64,000 nt of DNA from Prauserella cavernicola (GCF_016595675.1 NZ_JAENJH010000001.1:744001-808000); one strand, 5' to 3'; shown: positions 16,611-25,240, numbered from the stretch's first letter. Numbers and translations are program-made. The notes: generated by a model from the letters alone, not told the origin.

Positions 16611-17021
16611 TCAGCTCACGACCGCCACCTCGCGCCGCGCCGGGTCGATCCGCACGACGTCGCCGGTGCTCACCGCGTCGAAGAACGCGTCGTCGACGCC
16701 CGCGACGATGGGCAGGCCCGCCGTGACCGCGCCCTGCACCATCACGGGGTTGGTCGCCCCGAACACGAGCCCGCACGGCCCCACTCCGAGGTCGCGCATC
16801 GACAGGAACGCCCAGCCCGCCGCGACACCACCCTGCACACCGCGCGCGATGAGGATCCGGTCGCGCACCGACGTGCCCAGCAGCGGATGGTCGCCGCGTG
16901 AGATCACCCCGGTGGTGCGGTCGAGGTCGTAGCGAGCGCTGAACGGCACCGGGCTCACCACGGCCTCGGCCTCCACCGTGGGCCCCGTCGCCTGCCGGAC
17001 CGCGAACGTCGTGCTGGTCAT
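16611..17021 (-). CDS. Aconitase X, swivel (small) subunit
   Basis: A 136-residue DUF126 protein, the separate swivelling domain of two-subunit (bacterial type II) aconitase X. Characteristic stretches are GVISRGDHPLLGTSVRDRIL and the serine loop MRDLGVGPCGLVFGATNPVM. Together with the large subunit it forms a dehydratase; bacterial two-subunit AcnX characterised so far is cis-3-hydroxy-L-proline dehydratase, whereas archaeal forms act on phosphomevalonate. The ATG overlaps the large-subunit stop (ATGA), giving tight coupling. The hydroxyproline substrate is inferred from family knowledge only. Confidence 0.88.
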   Translation of the reverse strand: MTSTTFAVRQATGPTVEAEAVVSPVPFSARYDLDRTTGVISRGDHPLLGTSVRDRILIARGVQGGVAAGWAFLSMRDLGVGPCGLVFGATNPVMVQGAVTAGLPIVAGVDDAFFDAVSTGDVVRIDPARREVAVVS

Positions 17022-18265
17022 CGGCTGCTCACCCTTCCCGTGACGGCGGCCTCGACGCACTCGGCGGTGGTGCGCAACGCGGGCCGGTAGCCGTGGGCGC
17101 GGATGATGTTGACCAGCTTCGCCGAGTTGGTGACGAGGTTGCGCCAGCCGAACGTGTCGCGCTGCGCGGCCGGATCCATGACATACCAGCACGTTCCGCG
17201 CAGTACGACGCCGCCCGCGTCGGTGATCGCGGCCAGGTGACCGTGCTCGCTCAGCGCCTCGAACGTCATGGAGTTGGTGGTGGCGATCAGCCGCACCGAG
17301 TCGGCGACCTTCCTGCCGCGCAGGCCGTCGGCGAGCTGCTTGGCCTCGAAGAACGACAGCTGCGGTGCCGTGAACACCACGAGGTCCACCTCGCCGCCGC
17401 CGGGGAACTCCCTGGCGAGCGCGGCCTCGATGTCGGCGTCGGTGACCTCGAACTCGTCGAGCACCTCGCGTCCCCGGTTCGCCGCCTCGAACGTCGGAGC
17501 CTCGGGCGTGATGCCCACGACGTGGTACATCGCCATCGAGCCGAAGCTGGCGAGGCTCGCGCCGAAGTGCTTGAGCTGGTCGGACACCGGACCCCGCGCC
17601 TGGGCGAGCTCGATCGCAGGCACGTTCCAGTAGCCCCGGCAGCGCTCCCCCACGATCGTGCCGAGCGCGCCCCACTCGGCGACGTCGGTGAGCGCCGCGC
17701 TGACCCGGACCCGGACGTTGGCCCTGCGATGGGTGTCGAGGTGGTAACCGTACTCGGGTGTGCGGCCGGTGAGCGCCGCCGCGAGCCCCGCGGCACCGGA
17801 CTCGTAGTTGGTGCGCGCGCCGAGCACCGAGTTGGCGTAGGCGACCGTGCCGGTGTCTCCCCACGCGACGTGCTCACCGAAGCGTGGCTGGTAGACGGTC
17901 TGGTAGCCGATGCACGTGTTCACGGCCGACACCCCGAGGTCGCGCAGCAGCACCCGCGTGCGTTGCTCGCCCTCGATCAGGTCGGCGGACTGCGCGAACA
18001 GCTGCGCGTGCTCGAGGTCGACAGACTGCGCGTTGCGCGTGGTCGGCACGCGGGCGGTGAGCCCGGCGTCCACGAGCCGCGTCAGGTAGTCCAGTCCCGC
18101 CTGGCCGAAGACCTCGCGGTCTCCCATGAAGTGCGCGTTGGAGATCTCGACGAGCCGGTCGGCCCCGAAGAACTCCCCGACACTGACCTGTTCGCGCAGT
18201 ACGCCGGCGAGCGCGTCGCCGTGGGAGCCGTCCAGTACCTCGCGTTCGAACGCGGTGAGTCGCAT
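17018..18265 (-). CDS. Aconitase X, catalytic (large) subunit
   Basis: A 415-residue DUF521 protein carrying the iron-sulfur catalytic part of AcnX. Diagnostic blocks are ISNAHFMGDREVFGQAGLDY, VNTCIGYQTVYQPRFGEHVA, WGDTGTVAYANSVLGARTN and GVVLRGTCWYVMDPA, with Cys residues placed as cluster ligands. ATG 18265 follows CGGAGGGTGG and removes a poor 24-residue extension. It is divergent from the UTRA-GntR gene across 65 bp containing a perfect palindrome, so it is probably induced by its substrate. Confidence 0.9.
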   Translation of the reverse strand: MRLTAFEREVLDGSHGDALAGVLREQVSVGEFFGADRLVEISNAHFMGDREVFGQAGLDYLTRLVDAGLTARVPTTRNAQSVDLEHAQLFAQSADLIEGEQRTRVLLRDLGVSAVNTCIGYQTVYQPRFGEHVAWGDTGTVAYANSVLGARTNYESGAAGLAAALTGRTPEYGYHLDTHRRANVRVRVSAALTDVAEWGALGTIVGERCRGYWNVPAIELAQARGPVSDQLKHFGASLASFGSMAMYHVVGITPEAPTFEAANRGREVLDEFEVTDADIEAALAREFPGGGEVDLVVFTAPQLSFFEAKQLADGLRGRKVADSVRLIATTNSMTFEALSEHGHLAAITDAGGVVLRGTCWYVMDPAAQRDTFGWRNLVTNSAKLVNIIRAHGYRPALRTTAECVEAAVTGRVSSR

Positions 18266-18289
18266 CCACCCTCCGTTCCACTGGTACCG

Positions 18290-18308
18290 TCGAACGTAAC
18301 ACGTTCGA
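18290..18308. promoter_or_regulatory. Operator between acnX and its GntR regulator
   Basis: Perfect palindrome with 8-bp arms TCGAACGT and ACGTTCGA around AAC. It lies in the 65-bp divergent region between the AcnX large subunit (start 18265) and the GntR gene (start 18331), placed to control both promoters. Confidence 0.75.
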
Positions 18309-18330
18309 GGACAAATGGGCGGCGATCGAT

Positions 18331-19128
18331 GTGACAACTGAAGACAAATCTGCTCTCGTCCGCGGCAGCGCGAGCATGAGCGCGCAGCTTGCCGACGCGT
18401 TGCGCGCGCAGATCGCCACCATGGAACCGGACAGCCAGCTGCCCACCGAGGCCGACCTCGTCGCGCGCTACGGCGTCAGCAGGACCACCGTGCGCCGGGC
18501 GCTGGGCGACCTCGTCGACGAGGGACTGCTCGTGCGCAGGCAGGGCGCGGGCACGTTCGTCGCGCACCGCCGCATCGTCCACCCGCTCGACCGCCTCCGG
18601 CCGTTCGTCTCGATCTTCGCCGGGTCCGGCGAGCAGCCGGAGGGCCGCCTGCTGCGCTACGAGTGGGTTGACGAGCCGGTACTGCCCTCGGCACAGTCGC
18701 CGGTCTCCGGGGCGTTGCTCGTGCGCAGGCTCTACATGATCGACGACGAGCCGCAGGTGGTCGCCGACATCGCCGTGCCGGACCCGTTCGGCCAGCGCGT
18801 CTCGCGGGCCGAGATCGAGCAGCACCCCGTGTACCAGGTGCTGCGCGAGCAGCTCGGGCTCACGCCCGCCTACGGCCGCATCACCCTGTCCAGCCAGGCC
18901 GCGAGCGACGACCTCGCCCCCGCGCTCGGCCTGCCCGAGGGCCATCCCCTGCTGGTGCTGCGGCGCACGACGCTGGACTCCGGCGACCGGCTGCTCGAGC
19001 ACGCGACGTACTACCTGCGGCCCGACCGCTTCGAGCTCCAGCTCACCGTGGACGCCGCCGGGATGGAGAAGGTGGCCTACGACTTCGGCGAGCCCGGCGC
19101 GGCGCTGGTACTGGTTCCCCCGGCCTGA
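18331..19128 (+). CDS. GntR/HutC family regulator (UTRA domain)
   Basis: A 265-residue repressor. The N-terminal winged helix (about residues 15-75) shows LPTEADLVARYGVSRTTVRR and LVRRQGAGTFVAHRR. A UTRA ligand domain follows (LLVRRLYMIDDEPQVVADI; HPLLVLRRTTLDSGDRLLEH). The GTG at 18331 was taken; ATG 18376 would shorten it to just before the HTH. Its divergent placement and the palindrome at 18290-18308 make it the likely regulator of acnX. Confidence 0.88.
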   Translation: MTTEDKSALVRGSASMSAQLADALRAQIATMEPDSQLPTEADLVARYGVSRTTVRRALGDLVDEGLLVRRQGAGTFVAHRRIVHPLDRLRPFVSIFAGSGEQPEGRLLRYEWVDEPVLPSAQSPVSGALLVRRLYMIDDEPQVVADIAVPDPFGQRVSRAEIEQHPVYQVLREQLGLTPAYGRITLSSQAASDDLAPALGLPEGHPLLVLRRTTLDSGDRLLEHATYYLRPDRFELQLTVDAAGMEKVAYDFGEPGAALVLVPPA

Positions 19129-19214
19129 CCGTCCACTGCGGACACTTGCCAGGCGCCGTCGCCCCGCGAGATCATGTTCCGGGGGCCGGAACCGGCGGGC
19201 AGAGGTGCTGAGTC

Positions 19215-20144
19215 GTGTTGTTGCGTCAGTTGGAGTACCTGGCGGCGCTGGCCAGGGAGCGGCATTTCGCGAGGGCGGCCGACGCCTGCCACGTGTCCCA
19301 GCCGTCGCTGTCGGCGGCCATTCGCAAGCTCGAACGCGAACTCGGCGTGCCGATCGTGCGCCGTGGCCGACGCTTCGACGGGCTCACGCCCGAGGGCGAG
19401 CGCGTGCTGCTGTGGGCCCACCGCATCCTCGCCGAGCGCGACGCACTGCGGCACGACCTCTCGACGATGCGCCAGAGCCTGTCCGGGGTGCTGCGCATCG
19501 GCGCGATCCCGACCGCGCTCACGGCGGCACCCCTGCTGACCACGCCGTTCTGCGATCGGCACCCGCACACGAGGGTATCGCTGGAATCGTTGTCGTCACG
19601 GGAGATCACCCGCGGGCTCGCCGAGTTCGAACTGGACATCGCCATGACCTATGTGGACGATGACGAGCTCGGCGCCGTGCGGGTCACCCCGCTCTACGAG
19701 GAGCGCTACCTGCTGCTGACACCGAACGACGGGGCCCTCTCCGGGCGGGGTGTGGTCCGCTGGGCGGAGGTCGCGGCGCTGCCGCTGTGCCTGCTGACCC
19801 AGCGGATGCGCAACCGCCGCATCCTCGACGGCTTCTTCGCCGCAGCCGGCGTGGCGCCGGTGCCCGCGATCGAGACCGACACCGTGTCGGCGTTGTACGC
19901 GCACGTCGCCACCCACCGGTGGTCCAGCGTGATCTCGCACGCGTGGCTGCACATGTTCGGCATCCCCGAGGGCATGCGGGTGGTGCGACTGGAGGACCCG
20001 TCGCAGCTCCCGCAGATCGGGATGGTGATCGCCGACCGGGAACCGGAGCCGATCCTCGCGCGAGCACTGCTGGAGCTCACGCGCGACCTCGACGTGCGCA
20101 GCACGCTCGACGGTGTGTTGCACGGGCACCTCGGATCGCGATAG
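19215..20144 (+). CDS. LysR family transcriptional regulator
   Basis: A 309-residue LysR protein. The HTH is at residues 1-60 (RQLEYLAALARERHFARAAD, then CHVSQPSLSAAIRKLERELG), followed by a two-lobe effector domain (GVLRIGAIPTALTAAPLL onward). GTG 19215 was used; a TTG follows directly. It is 101 bp upstream of formate dehydrogenase on the same strand, and the gap holds three ATAGC/GCTAT half-sites. It is therefore a likely activator of fdh, possibly responding to formate or a C1 compound. Confidence 0.88.
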   Translation: MLLRQLEYLAALARERHFARAADACHVSQPSLSAAIRKLERELGVPIVRRGRRFDGLTPEGERVLLWAHRILAERDALRHDLSTMRQSLSGVLRIGAIPTALTAAPLLTTPFCDRHPHTRVSLESLSSREITRGLAEFELDIAMTYVDDDELGAVRVTPLYEERYLLLTPNDGALSGRGVVRWAEVAALPLCLLTQRMRNRRILDGFFAAAGVAPVPAIETDTVSALYAHVATHRWSSVISHAWLHMFGIPEGMRVVRLEDPSQLPQIGMVIADREPEPILARALLELTRDLDVRSTLDGVLHGHLGSR

Positions 20145-20167
20145 CTCGCGGCTATCCCGCCATAGCC
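20140..20167. promoter_or_regulatory. Triple half-site LysR operator before fdh
   Basis: GATAGC (20140-20145), GCTATC (20151-20156) and ATAGCC (20162-20167) form two overlapping inverted repeats with spacers of 5 and 6 bp. They overlap the LysR stop codon and lie about 80 bp before fdh. Multiple spaced half-sites are typical of LysR activators. Confidence 0.7.
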
Positions 20168-20245
20168 ACTTTCGCTTTGACCGGGGCGCTCGTCCACGAG
20201 GAAGGTCGAATGCACCTGCTGGCAACGACTTTCGAGGAGAAGGCC

Positions 20246-21406
20246 ATGGCAAAGGTGCTGTGCGTGCTCTACGACGACCCGGTGGACGGACACCCCGCGA
20301 CCTACGCGCGAGACGACCTGCCGCGCCTCGACGGCTACCCCGGGGGCCAGACGCTGCCGTCGCCCTCGGCCCTCGACTTCACGCCGGGAGCGCTGCTCGG
20401 CAGCGTGTCCGGCGAGCTCGGCCTCCGGCGGTTCCTGGAGGCGGCCGGGCACACGCTGGTGGTGACCTCCGACAAGGACGGCCCCGACTCGGAGTTCGAA
20501 CGCGAACTGCCCGACGCCGACGTGGTGATCTCCCAGCCGTTCTGGCCCGCCTACCTCACCGCGGAACGGATCGCCAAGGCGCCCAAGCTGAAGCTGGCCG
20601 TCACCGCCGGAATCGGTTCCGACCACGTCGACCTCGACGCCGCGATCGAGCACGGCGTCACCGTGGCCGAGGTGACCTACTCCAACAGCATCAGCGTCGC
20701 CGAGCACGTGGTGATGATGATCCTGTCGCTCGTGCGCAACTACCTGCCCTCGCACCAGTGGGTGCTCGACGGCGGCTGGAACATCGCCGACTGCGTGTCC
20801 CGCTCCTACGACGTCGAGGGCATGCACATCGGCACCGTCGCCGCGGGCCGCATCGGGCTGGCCGTGCTGCGCAGGCTCGCGCCGTTCGACGTGCACCTGC
20901 ACTACACCGACCGGCAGCGGCTGCCGGAAGCGACCGAGCGGGAGCTGAACCTGACGTTCCACCCGAGTGCCGCCGACCTGGCGACGGTGTGCGACGTGGT
21001 GACGATCAACGCGCCCCTGCACCCGGAGACGGAGGGCCTGTTCGGGCGTGACCTGCTCGGTTCGATGAAGCGGGGCGCCTACCTGATCAACACGGCGCGG
21101 GCACGGATCGCCGACCGGGACGCCGTGGTGACGGCACTCGAGAGCGGACAGCTGGCCGGCTACGCCGGGGACGTGTGGTTCCCGCAGCCCGCTCCGGCCG
21201 ACCACCCGTGGCGGACGATGCCCCACCACGGCATGACGCCGCACATCTCGGGCAGCTCGCTCTCGGCGCAGACCCGCTACGCCGCGGGCACGCGCGAGAT
21301 CCTGGAGTCGTGGTTCGCGGGCACACCCATCCGCGACGAGTACCTGATCGTCGACGGCGGCAAGCTGGCGGGCACCGGGGCGCAGTCGTACTCGGTCACC
21401 CGCTGA
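20246..21406 (+). CDS. fdh: NAD-dependent formate dehydrogenase
   Basis: A 386-residue D-2-hydroxyacid-dehydrogenase-family enzyme oxidising formate to CO2 with NAD+. It is closely similar throughout to the Pseudomonas 101 enzyme (recalled): MAKVLCVLYDDPVDG, YPGGQTLPSP, QPFWPAYLT, GIGSDHVDL, SISVAEHVVMMILSLVRNYL, GGWNIADC. Catalytic residues are present: Asn in WNIADC, Arg in NTARARI, Gln in FPQPAP and His in TPHISGSS. The cofactor loop reads GTVAAGRIGLAVLRRL. The ATG follows GAGGAGAAGG. Downstream, trmO is convergent. It can generate NADH from formate released by other pathways. Confidence 0.95.
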   Translation: MAKVLCVLYDDPVDGHPATYARDDLPRLDGYPGGQTLPSPSALDFTPGALLGSVSGELGLRRFLEAAGHTLVVTSDKDGPDSEFERELPDADVVISQPFWPAYLTAERIAKAPKLKLAVTAGIGSDHVDLDAAIEHGVTVAEVTYSNSISVAEHVVMMILSLVRNYLPSHQWVLDGGWNIADCVSRSYDVEGMHIGTVAAGRIGLAVLRRLAPFDVHLHYTDRQRLPEATERELNLTFHPSAADLATVCDVVTINAPLHPETEGLFGRDLLGSMKRGAYLINTARARIADRDAVVTALESGQLAGYAGDVWFPQPAPADHPWRTMPHHGMTPHISGSSLSAQTRYAAGTREILESWFAGTPIRDEYLIVDGGKLAGTGAQSYSVTR

Positions 21407-21422
21407 GTCCGATCGCGCGGGA

Positions 21423-21914
21423 TCACTCCGGTCTGCCGAGCTCGGCCGGAGTGACCCCCTCGGCCACCTCGGTGCCGTCGAACCAGCCGCACCGGGGCTC
21501 GCCGGGCGGCCGGTCGAAGCGCGCCACATAGGGCTTGAGGTCCACCACCGGCGTGCCGTCGAGCAGGTCCACGCCGGAGAACCGCACCGTGCGCTCGCCG
21601 ACCTCCAGCACCCGCACCAGACTCAGGCCGAGCGGCGTCGGCCTGCGCGGTCCCCTGGTCGCGAAGATGCCCATCCGCCTGCCCTGTCGCCGCAGCAGGA
21701 AAGGCACGTGCGTCAGCGACATCGGCCCGTCCGGCCGGTCGAGCCAGCTGAGCAGCCAGGCGTAGTCGAACCCGGCGAGCCCGGCCAGGCCCTCGGCGAA
21801 GCGCTCGTCGAGTTCGAGCGTGCCCTCCTCGGCCCGGTTGGCCGCGGCCTGTACGGGGGTGGACTCCAGTTCCGTTCGCGCGGTGCGCACCACGCCGATG
21901 ACGGTCGGCCTCAT
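21423..21914 (-). CDS. trmO: tRNA (t6A37) N6-methyltransferase TrmO
   Basis: A 163-residue YaeB/TrmO-family protein that methylates N6-threonylcarbamoyladenosine at tRNA position 37 using SAM. Family blocks are VIGVVRTARTEL, LDERFAEGLAGLAGFDYAWL, FATRGPRRPTPLGLSLVRVL and LLDGTPVVDLKPYVARFD. ATG 21914 was used; the upstream GTG (21932) would overlap the MFS stop codon. It is the last gene of a minus-strand operon with an MFS transporter and a GntR regulator, an arrangement I cannot explain functionally. Confidence 0.9.
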   Translation of the reverse strand: MRPTVIGVVRTARTELESTPVQAAANRAEEGTLELDERFAEGLAGLAGFDYAWLLSWLDRPDGPMSLTHVPFLLRRQGRRMGIFATRGPRRPTPLGLSLVRVLEVGERTVRFSGVDLLDGTPVVDLKPYVARFDRPPGEPRCGWFDGTEVAEGVTPAELGRPE

Positions 21915-21933
21915 CAGCGCAGCATCACACACC

Positions 21934-23127
21934 TCACCCCTCGGGCGGACTGTCCACGCGGAGTTTCCGGGCGGCGAAGCCGGTCCAGGCCAGCCCCGCC
22001 GCCGTCACCCAGAGCACTCCCGCGGCGCCGAGCCCCGCGGCGACCAGGCCGACGGTGCCGGGCACGAGCACCTGGCCCGCGCGGTTGCCGGTGAGCCGCA
22101 ACGACATCGCGCGACCGCGCATACCGGGCGGCGCCGACTCGGCGAGCCACGACATCGTCAGCGGCTGGCCCACGCCGAGTCCGAGCCCGGCGACGATGAC
22201 GGCCGCCGCGAGCACCCAGATCGGCAGCGGCGCCGCCGCCACCGCGAGCCCGGCCGCCGACGCGGCGATGCTGATGAGCAGCACCCGTTTGCGGCCCAGC
22301 CAGCGCGTGAGCCTGCCGAGGAAGAGCCGCGACGCCATCGACGACACCGCCCTCAGCGTCAGCAACGTGCCCACGACACCGGAGGCGATGCCGCGCTCCG
22401 CGCCGAGCGCCGGCAGGTACACCAGCGAGATGTCGACGGCGGCGAGCACGACGCAGCTGGTGAGCAGCGCGCGCGGCAGGCCGGGCAGCCGCAACAGGCC
22501 GCCGACGCCCGCGGTGGCCGCAGGGGCGCGCTCGCGGGTCCGGGACCCGTCGACGATCGCGAACGACACCGCGAACACCACGACGGCGAGCAGCGCCGCA
22601 CCCTGGAACACGGGCGTGGTGTCGGGAATCGCCTGCGACCCTCCGAAGAGGACGATCAGCAACGGGCCCGCGGCCTGTCCCGCCGACGCGGCGAAGGTGT
22701 AGTAGCCGAACGCGGCGTCGAGCTTGCCGGAGGTGGTGGTGTTGGCCACGAGCGCCTGCTGGCCCACCACCGCGCACAGGTGCGCCGTGCCGAGCACGAT
22801 GCTCGCCGCCACGAGCCCCGGGATGGTCGAGCCGAAGACCAGGAACGTGCCGCCCGCGACGGTGAGCAGGAATCCGCCGGTGATCATCACGCGGCGTTCG
22901 CCGACCCGGTCGACGATGGTGCCGGCCGGCAGCGCCAGCACGAGCGGCGCGAGCGCGAACGTGCCGGACAGCACGCCGAGCCACGCGGGCGAGAGATCCA
23001 GTTCCAGCGCGCGGTAGGCCGTCGCGGGACGGAGCACGAACGTCACGGCCTGCGCCAGCGCCGCGTGCATGAGCAGGGCCCACGCGCGCCCGCCCTCGGC
23101 GGTGCGCGTCCCGGGCCCGTCAGTCAT
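21934..23127 (-). CDS. MFS transporter
   Basis: A 397-residue, 12-helix major facilitator. PAGTIVDRVGERRVMITGG in the loop between helices 2 and 3 corresponds to the conserved MFS motif, and FLGRLTRWLGRKRVLLISIA is its counterpart in the second half. Its start overlaps the 3' end of the GntR gene by 8 nt. It is probably an exporter or uptake carrier under control of that FCD regulator; the substrate is unknown. Confidence 0.88.
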   Translation of the reverse strand: MTDGPGTRTAEGGRAWALLMHAALAQAVTFVLRPATAYRALELDLSPAWLGVLSGTFALAPLVLALPAGTIVDRVGERRVMITGGFLLTVAGGTFLVFGSTIPGLVAASIVLGTAHLCAVVGQQALVANTTTSGKLDAAFGYYTFAASAGQAAGPLLIVLFGGSQAIPDTTPVFQGAALLAVVVFAVSFAIVDGSRTRERAPAATAGVGGLLRLPGLPRALLTSCVVLAAVDISLVYLPALGAERGIASGVVGTLLTLRAVSSMASRLFLGRLTRWLGRKRVLLISIAASAAGLAVAAAPLPIWVLAAAVIVAGLGLGVGQPLTMSWLAESAPPGMRGRAMSLRLTGNRAGQVLVPGTVGLVAAGLGAAGVLWVTAAGLAWTGFAARKLRVDSPPEG

Positions 23128-23794
23128 GCGGCTTCATGAGCCGCCAGGCGGCCTTCGCGCCGAGGCTGGTGTCGATGTGCTCGCGCATCATCGACTCGGC
23201 CGTGTCGCTGTCCCCCACGATCACGCTCTCGGCCAGCAGCCGGTGCTCCCGGTCCTTCTTCGCTCGCTCCTCGGGTCCGCGCTCGACCTCGAGCGCGAGC
23301 CTGCGGTACCGGTCGGCCTTGTCCCACAGGCCTTCGAGCGTCTCGATAAGCAGGTCGTTGTGGGCGGCGTGGTAGATCGCAGCGTGGAACCGGCGGTGGT
23401 GCAACAGTTCGGTGTAGTCGGGGTCGCTCGGCAGCGCCTCGAGCCCGTGGACGGCGTCGCGGATCGCGGCGATGTCGGCCTTGGTCCTGCGCTGCGCGGC
23501 CAGCCCGGCGGCCAGTGGGTCCAGCGAGCGGCGCATCTCGAACAGGTCGCGCGCCTCCTCGGCCTTGAGCTCGGCGACGCGCGCGTCGCGATGGGCGTCG
23601 AGCTCCACCAGGCCCTCGGCCTTGAGCCGCCGCAGCGCCTCCCGCAGCGGCGTGGTGCTGATGCCGATCGTGCGCGCGAGCGTCGCCTGGTTGATCACCG
23701 AACCGGGTTGGAACTCCCCGGTGAGGATCTTCTCCCGGACGCTGTCGTAGGCCAGCTCGCTCTTGGTCACCAGTGAGGCCGCAGGCTCGCTCAT
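23120..23794 (-). CDS. GntR family regulator (FCD domain)
   Basis: A 224-residue FadR-subfamily repressor. The winged HTH (about residues 12-75) reads FQPGSVINQATLARTIGIST and TPLREALRRLKAEGLVELDA. The helical FCD domain has likely metal-ligand residues in HHRRFHAAIYHAAHN and MMREHIDTS. GAGAGGAGT precedes the ATG. It leads an operon with MFS and trmO. A small GCACT-AAA-AGTGC palindrome at 23840-23852 is a possible operator. Confidence 0.88.
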   Translation of the reverse strand: MSEPAASLVTKSELAYDSVREKILTGEFQPGSVINQATLARTIGISTTPLREALRRLKAEGLVELDAHRDARVAELKAEEARDLFEMRRSLDPLAAGLAAQRRTKADIAAIRDAVHGLEALPSDPDYTELLHHRRFHAAIYHAAHNDLLIETLEGLWDKADRYRRLALEVERGPEERAKKDREHRLLAESVIVGDSDTAESMMREHIDTSLGAKAAWRLMKPHD

Positions 23795-23938
23795 CCCAAC
23801 TCCTCTCCAACGGCTATAGCGTACCTGGCCACTGGATGAGCACTAAAAGTGCGGCCCAAGCCGGCGTCGGAGCTGTGGGCATCAGCGAGCTTATAACCTG
23901 GATCACACCTGAAGCCCTCTGCGACCCCCGGACACGGC

Positions 23939-23977
23939 GCGAGGCCGGGCCCCGGGTTTCCCGGGATCCGGCCTCGC
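23939..23977 (-). terminator. Strong hairpin after the antitoxin gene
   Basis: Outer arms GCGAGGCCGG and CCGGCCTCGC pair over 10 bp, and inside them CCCGGG-TTT-CCCGGG adds a further stem. It begins 13 bp beyond the stop codon of the minus-strand gene at 23991. There is no U-tract. Confidence 0.7.
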
Positions 23978-23990
23978 GTGCGCGGGGAGG

Positions 23991-24197
23991 CTAGCGCTGG
24001 TGCTGGTCGCCGCCGCCGTTGTTGTTGCCGTTGTCGCCGCCACCCAGGAAGTCCTTGGCCTTGTCGGCGCCCTGGTCGATCTTGTCGGCGTGGTCGCCGA
24101 ACTTCGACTTCGCCGCGTCCGCGGCCTTGTCGATGCCCTGCTCCGCCTTCTCCGGGTTCTTGTTCAGGGCGTCCTTGGCCTTGTCGAACAAGCTCAC
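23991..24197 (-). CDS. Rv0909/MT0933-like antitoxin, orphan
   Basis: A 68-residue charged helical protein: SLFDKAKDALNKNPEKAEQG, then DKAADAAKSKFGDHADKID and an Asn/Gly-rich tail. This matches the MT0933-type antitoxin family (Rv0909 of the Rv0909-Rv0910 pair). The GTG at 24197 has an excellent GAGGAGG site, which rules out the longer frame. Rv0910-type toxins are SRPBCC proteins; none lies beside this gene (the window's SRPBCC at 5360 is remote). It may be a stress-related solitary protein rather than an antitoxin. Confidence 0.8.
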   Translation of the reverse strand: MSLFDKAKDALNKNPEKAEQGIDKAADAAKSKFGDHADKIDQGADKAKDFLGGGDNGNNNGGGDQHQR

Positions 24198-24332
24198 GTC
24201 AACCTCCTCAGGGTCCGGGCCGCTCATCGGCCTGGTGCGCGGAGGGTGGTCGGCGCGGGCGCGCGGCAAACGGGTTCGGGCCGGAACCCATGCCATCGCG
24301 TGACCCCGGAAGGTGTGAGCGGGCTCCTCGGC

Positions 24333-25130
24333 TCAGGCGTGCGGATCGAACGGGATGTCCGAGGGCTTGGCCTTCTCCAGGTTGCTCTCGAACGCGCCGT
24401 CCTTGATCGCCAGGCTGGCCTTGCCGTAGTCGGCCGAGGTCAGTGCGTCCCGGATTCCCGCAGGGAAGTTGTCCCAGCTGACCAGGTCCGGGTACTGCCA
24501 GGTGCCGTAGTGGTTCTCGGGCGGCTCGTCGCCGGTCGAGGCGATCCGGAAGGCGTGGGTGCTGCCACCGTCCTTGTGGTACACGACCTTGGGGTGCGTG
24601 CCCTCCCACTGCACGTCCGAGGCCGCATACGTCGAGTAGTCGCCGTGTGCCGAGACCGAGACGTAGCGCGCCTCGTCCTCGTTGACCCACACCACGACGT
24701 GCTCGATGTCGTGGCGGTGCCCGAACGCGTCGACGCCCGCCACCACCTGGTCCTTTTCGAAGTACAGGTCGTAGAGGTAGGCACACCAGCCCGAATCGTC
24801 ACACTTCGCGCGGGAGTACGAGTTCGTGTTGTCCAGATCGGACTGGTCCCGGCAGTTGCCGTCCAGCGCACCCGAGTTGTTCAACCCCTCGGCGATCGCA
24901 CCGTCGGCGCCGATGGCGGGCGTCGGGTAACAGCCGTCCTTGTCGTAGTCGAACGCGGGCTGCCATGTGCCGTCGGCCTCGGCGTGGCTCGCGGGCAGGG
25001 CGCCGGGCGGCTCGGCGAAGGCCTGGCCCGCGAGGGGCACCACCAGCAGCAACGCGGTGGCACCGAGCGCGCGCAGGGTGAACATGACTGTCCCGCGCCC
25101 CCGGCGCCGGGTGGTCTGGACGTTGGTCAA
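24333..25130 (-). CDS. Secreted NPP1/NLP-family protein
   Basis: About 265 residues, exported. RRRGRG plus the hydrophobic segment MFTLRALGATALLLVVPLAG and AFA form the signal peptide. The mature part has the necrosis-inducing (NEP1-like) fold markers: FDYDKDGCYPTPAIG, CYLYDLYFEKDQ-like spacing and the heptapeptide GHRHDIE, where the canonical sequence is GHRHDWE. A downstream VVYHKDGGSTHAFR is also typical. TTG 25130 has a GAGAGGAT site; ATG 25085 is the alternative. NLPs bind plant sphingolipids, but bacterial members often have unknown targets. Confidence 0.85.
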   Translation of the reverse strand: MTNVQTTRRRGRGTVMFTLRALGATALLLVVPLAGQAFAEPPGALPASHAEADGTWQPAFDYDKDGCYPTPAIGADGAIAEGLNNSGALDGNCRDQSDLDNTNSYSRAKCDDSGWCAYLYDLYFEKDQVVAGVDAFGHRHDIEHVVVWVNEDEARYVSVSAHGDYSTYAASDVQWEGTHPKVVYHKDGGSTHAFRIASTGDEPPENHYGTWQYPDLVSWDNFPAGIRDALTSADYGKASLAIKDGAFESNLEKAKPSDIPFDPHA

Positions 25131-25240
25131 CGGAGATCCTCTCGATCACTGCCGGCACGGCCGTAACAGAGCCAAGCAGGATCGGGCGCCAACGATCAAC
25201 CAACGAAAGTCGAATAGTGCCGGTCGTTCACACTGCGGGG

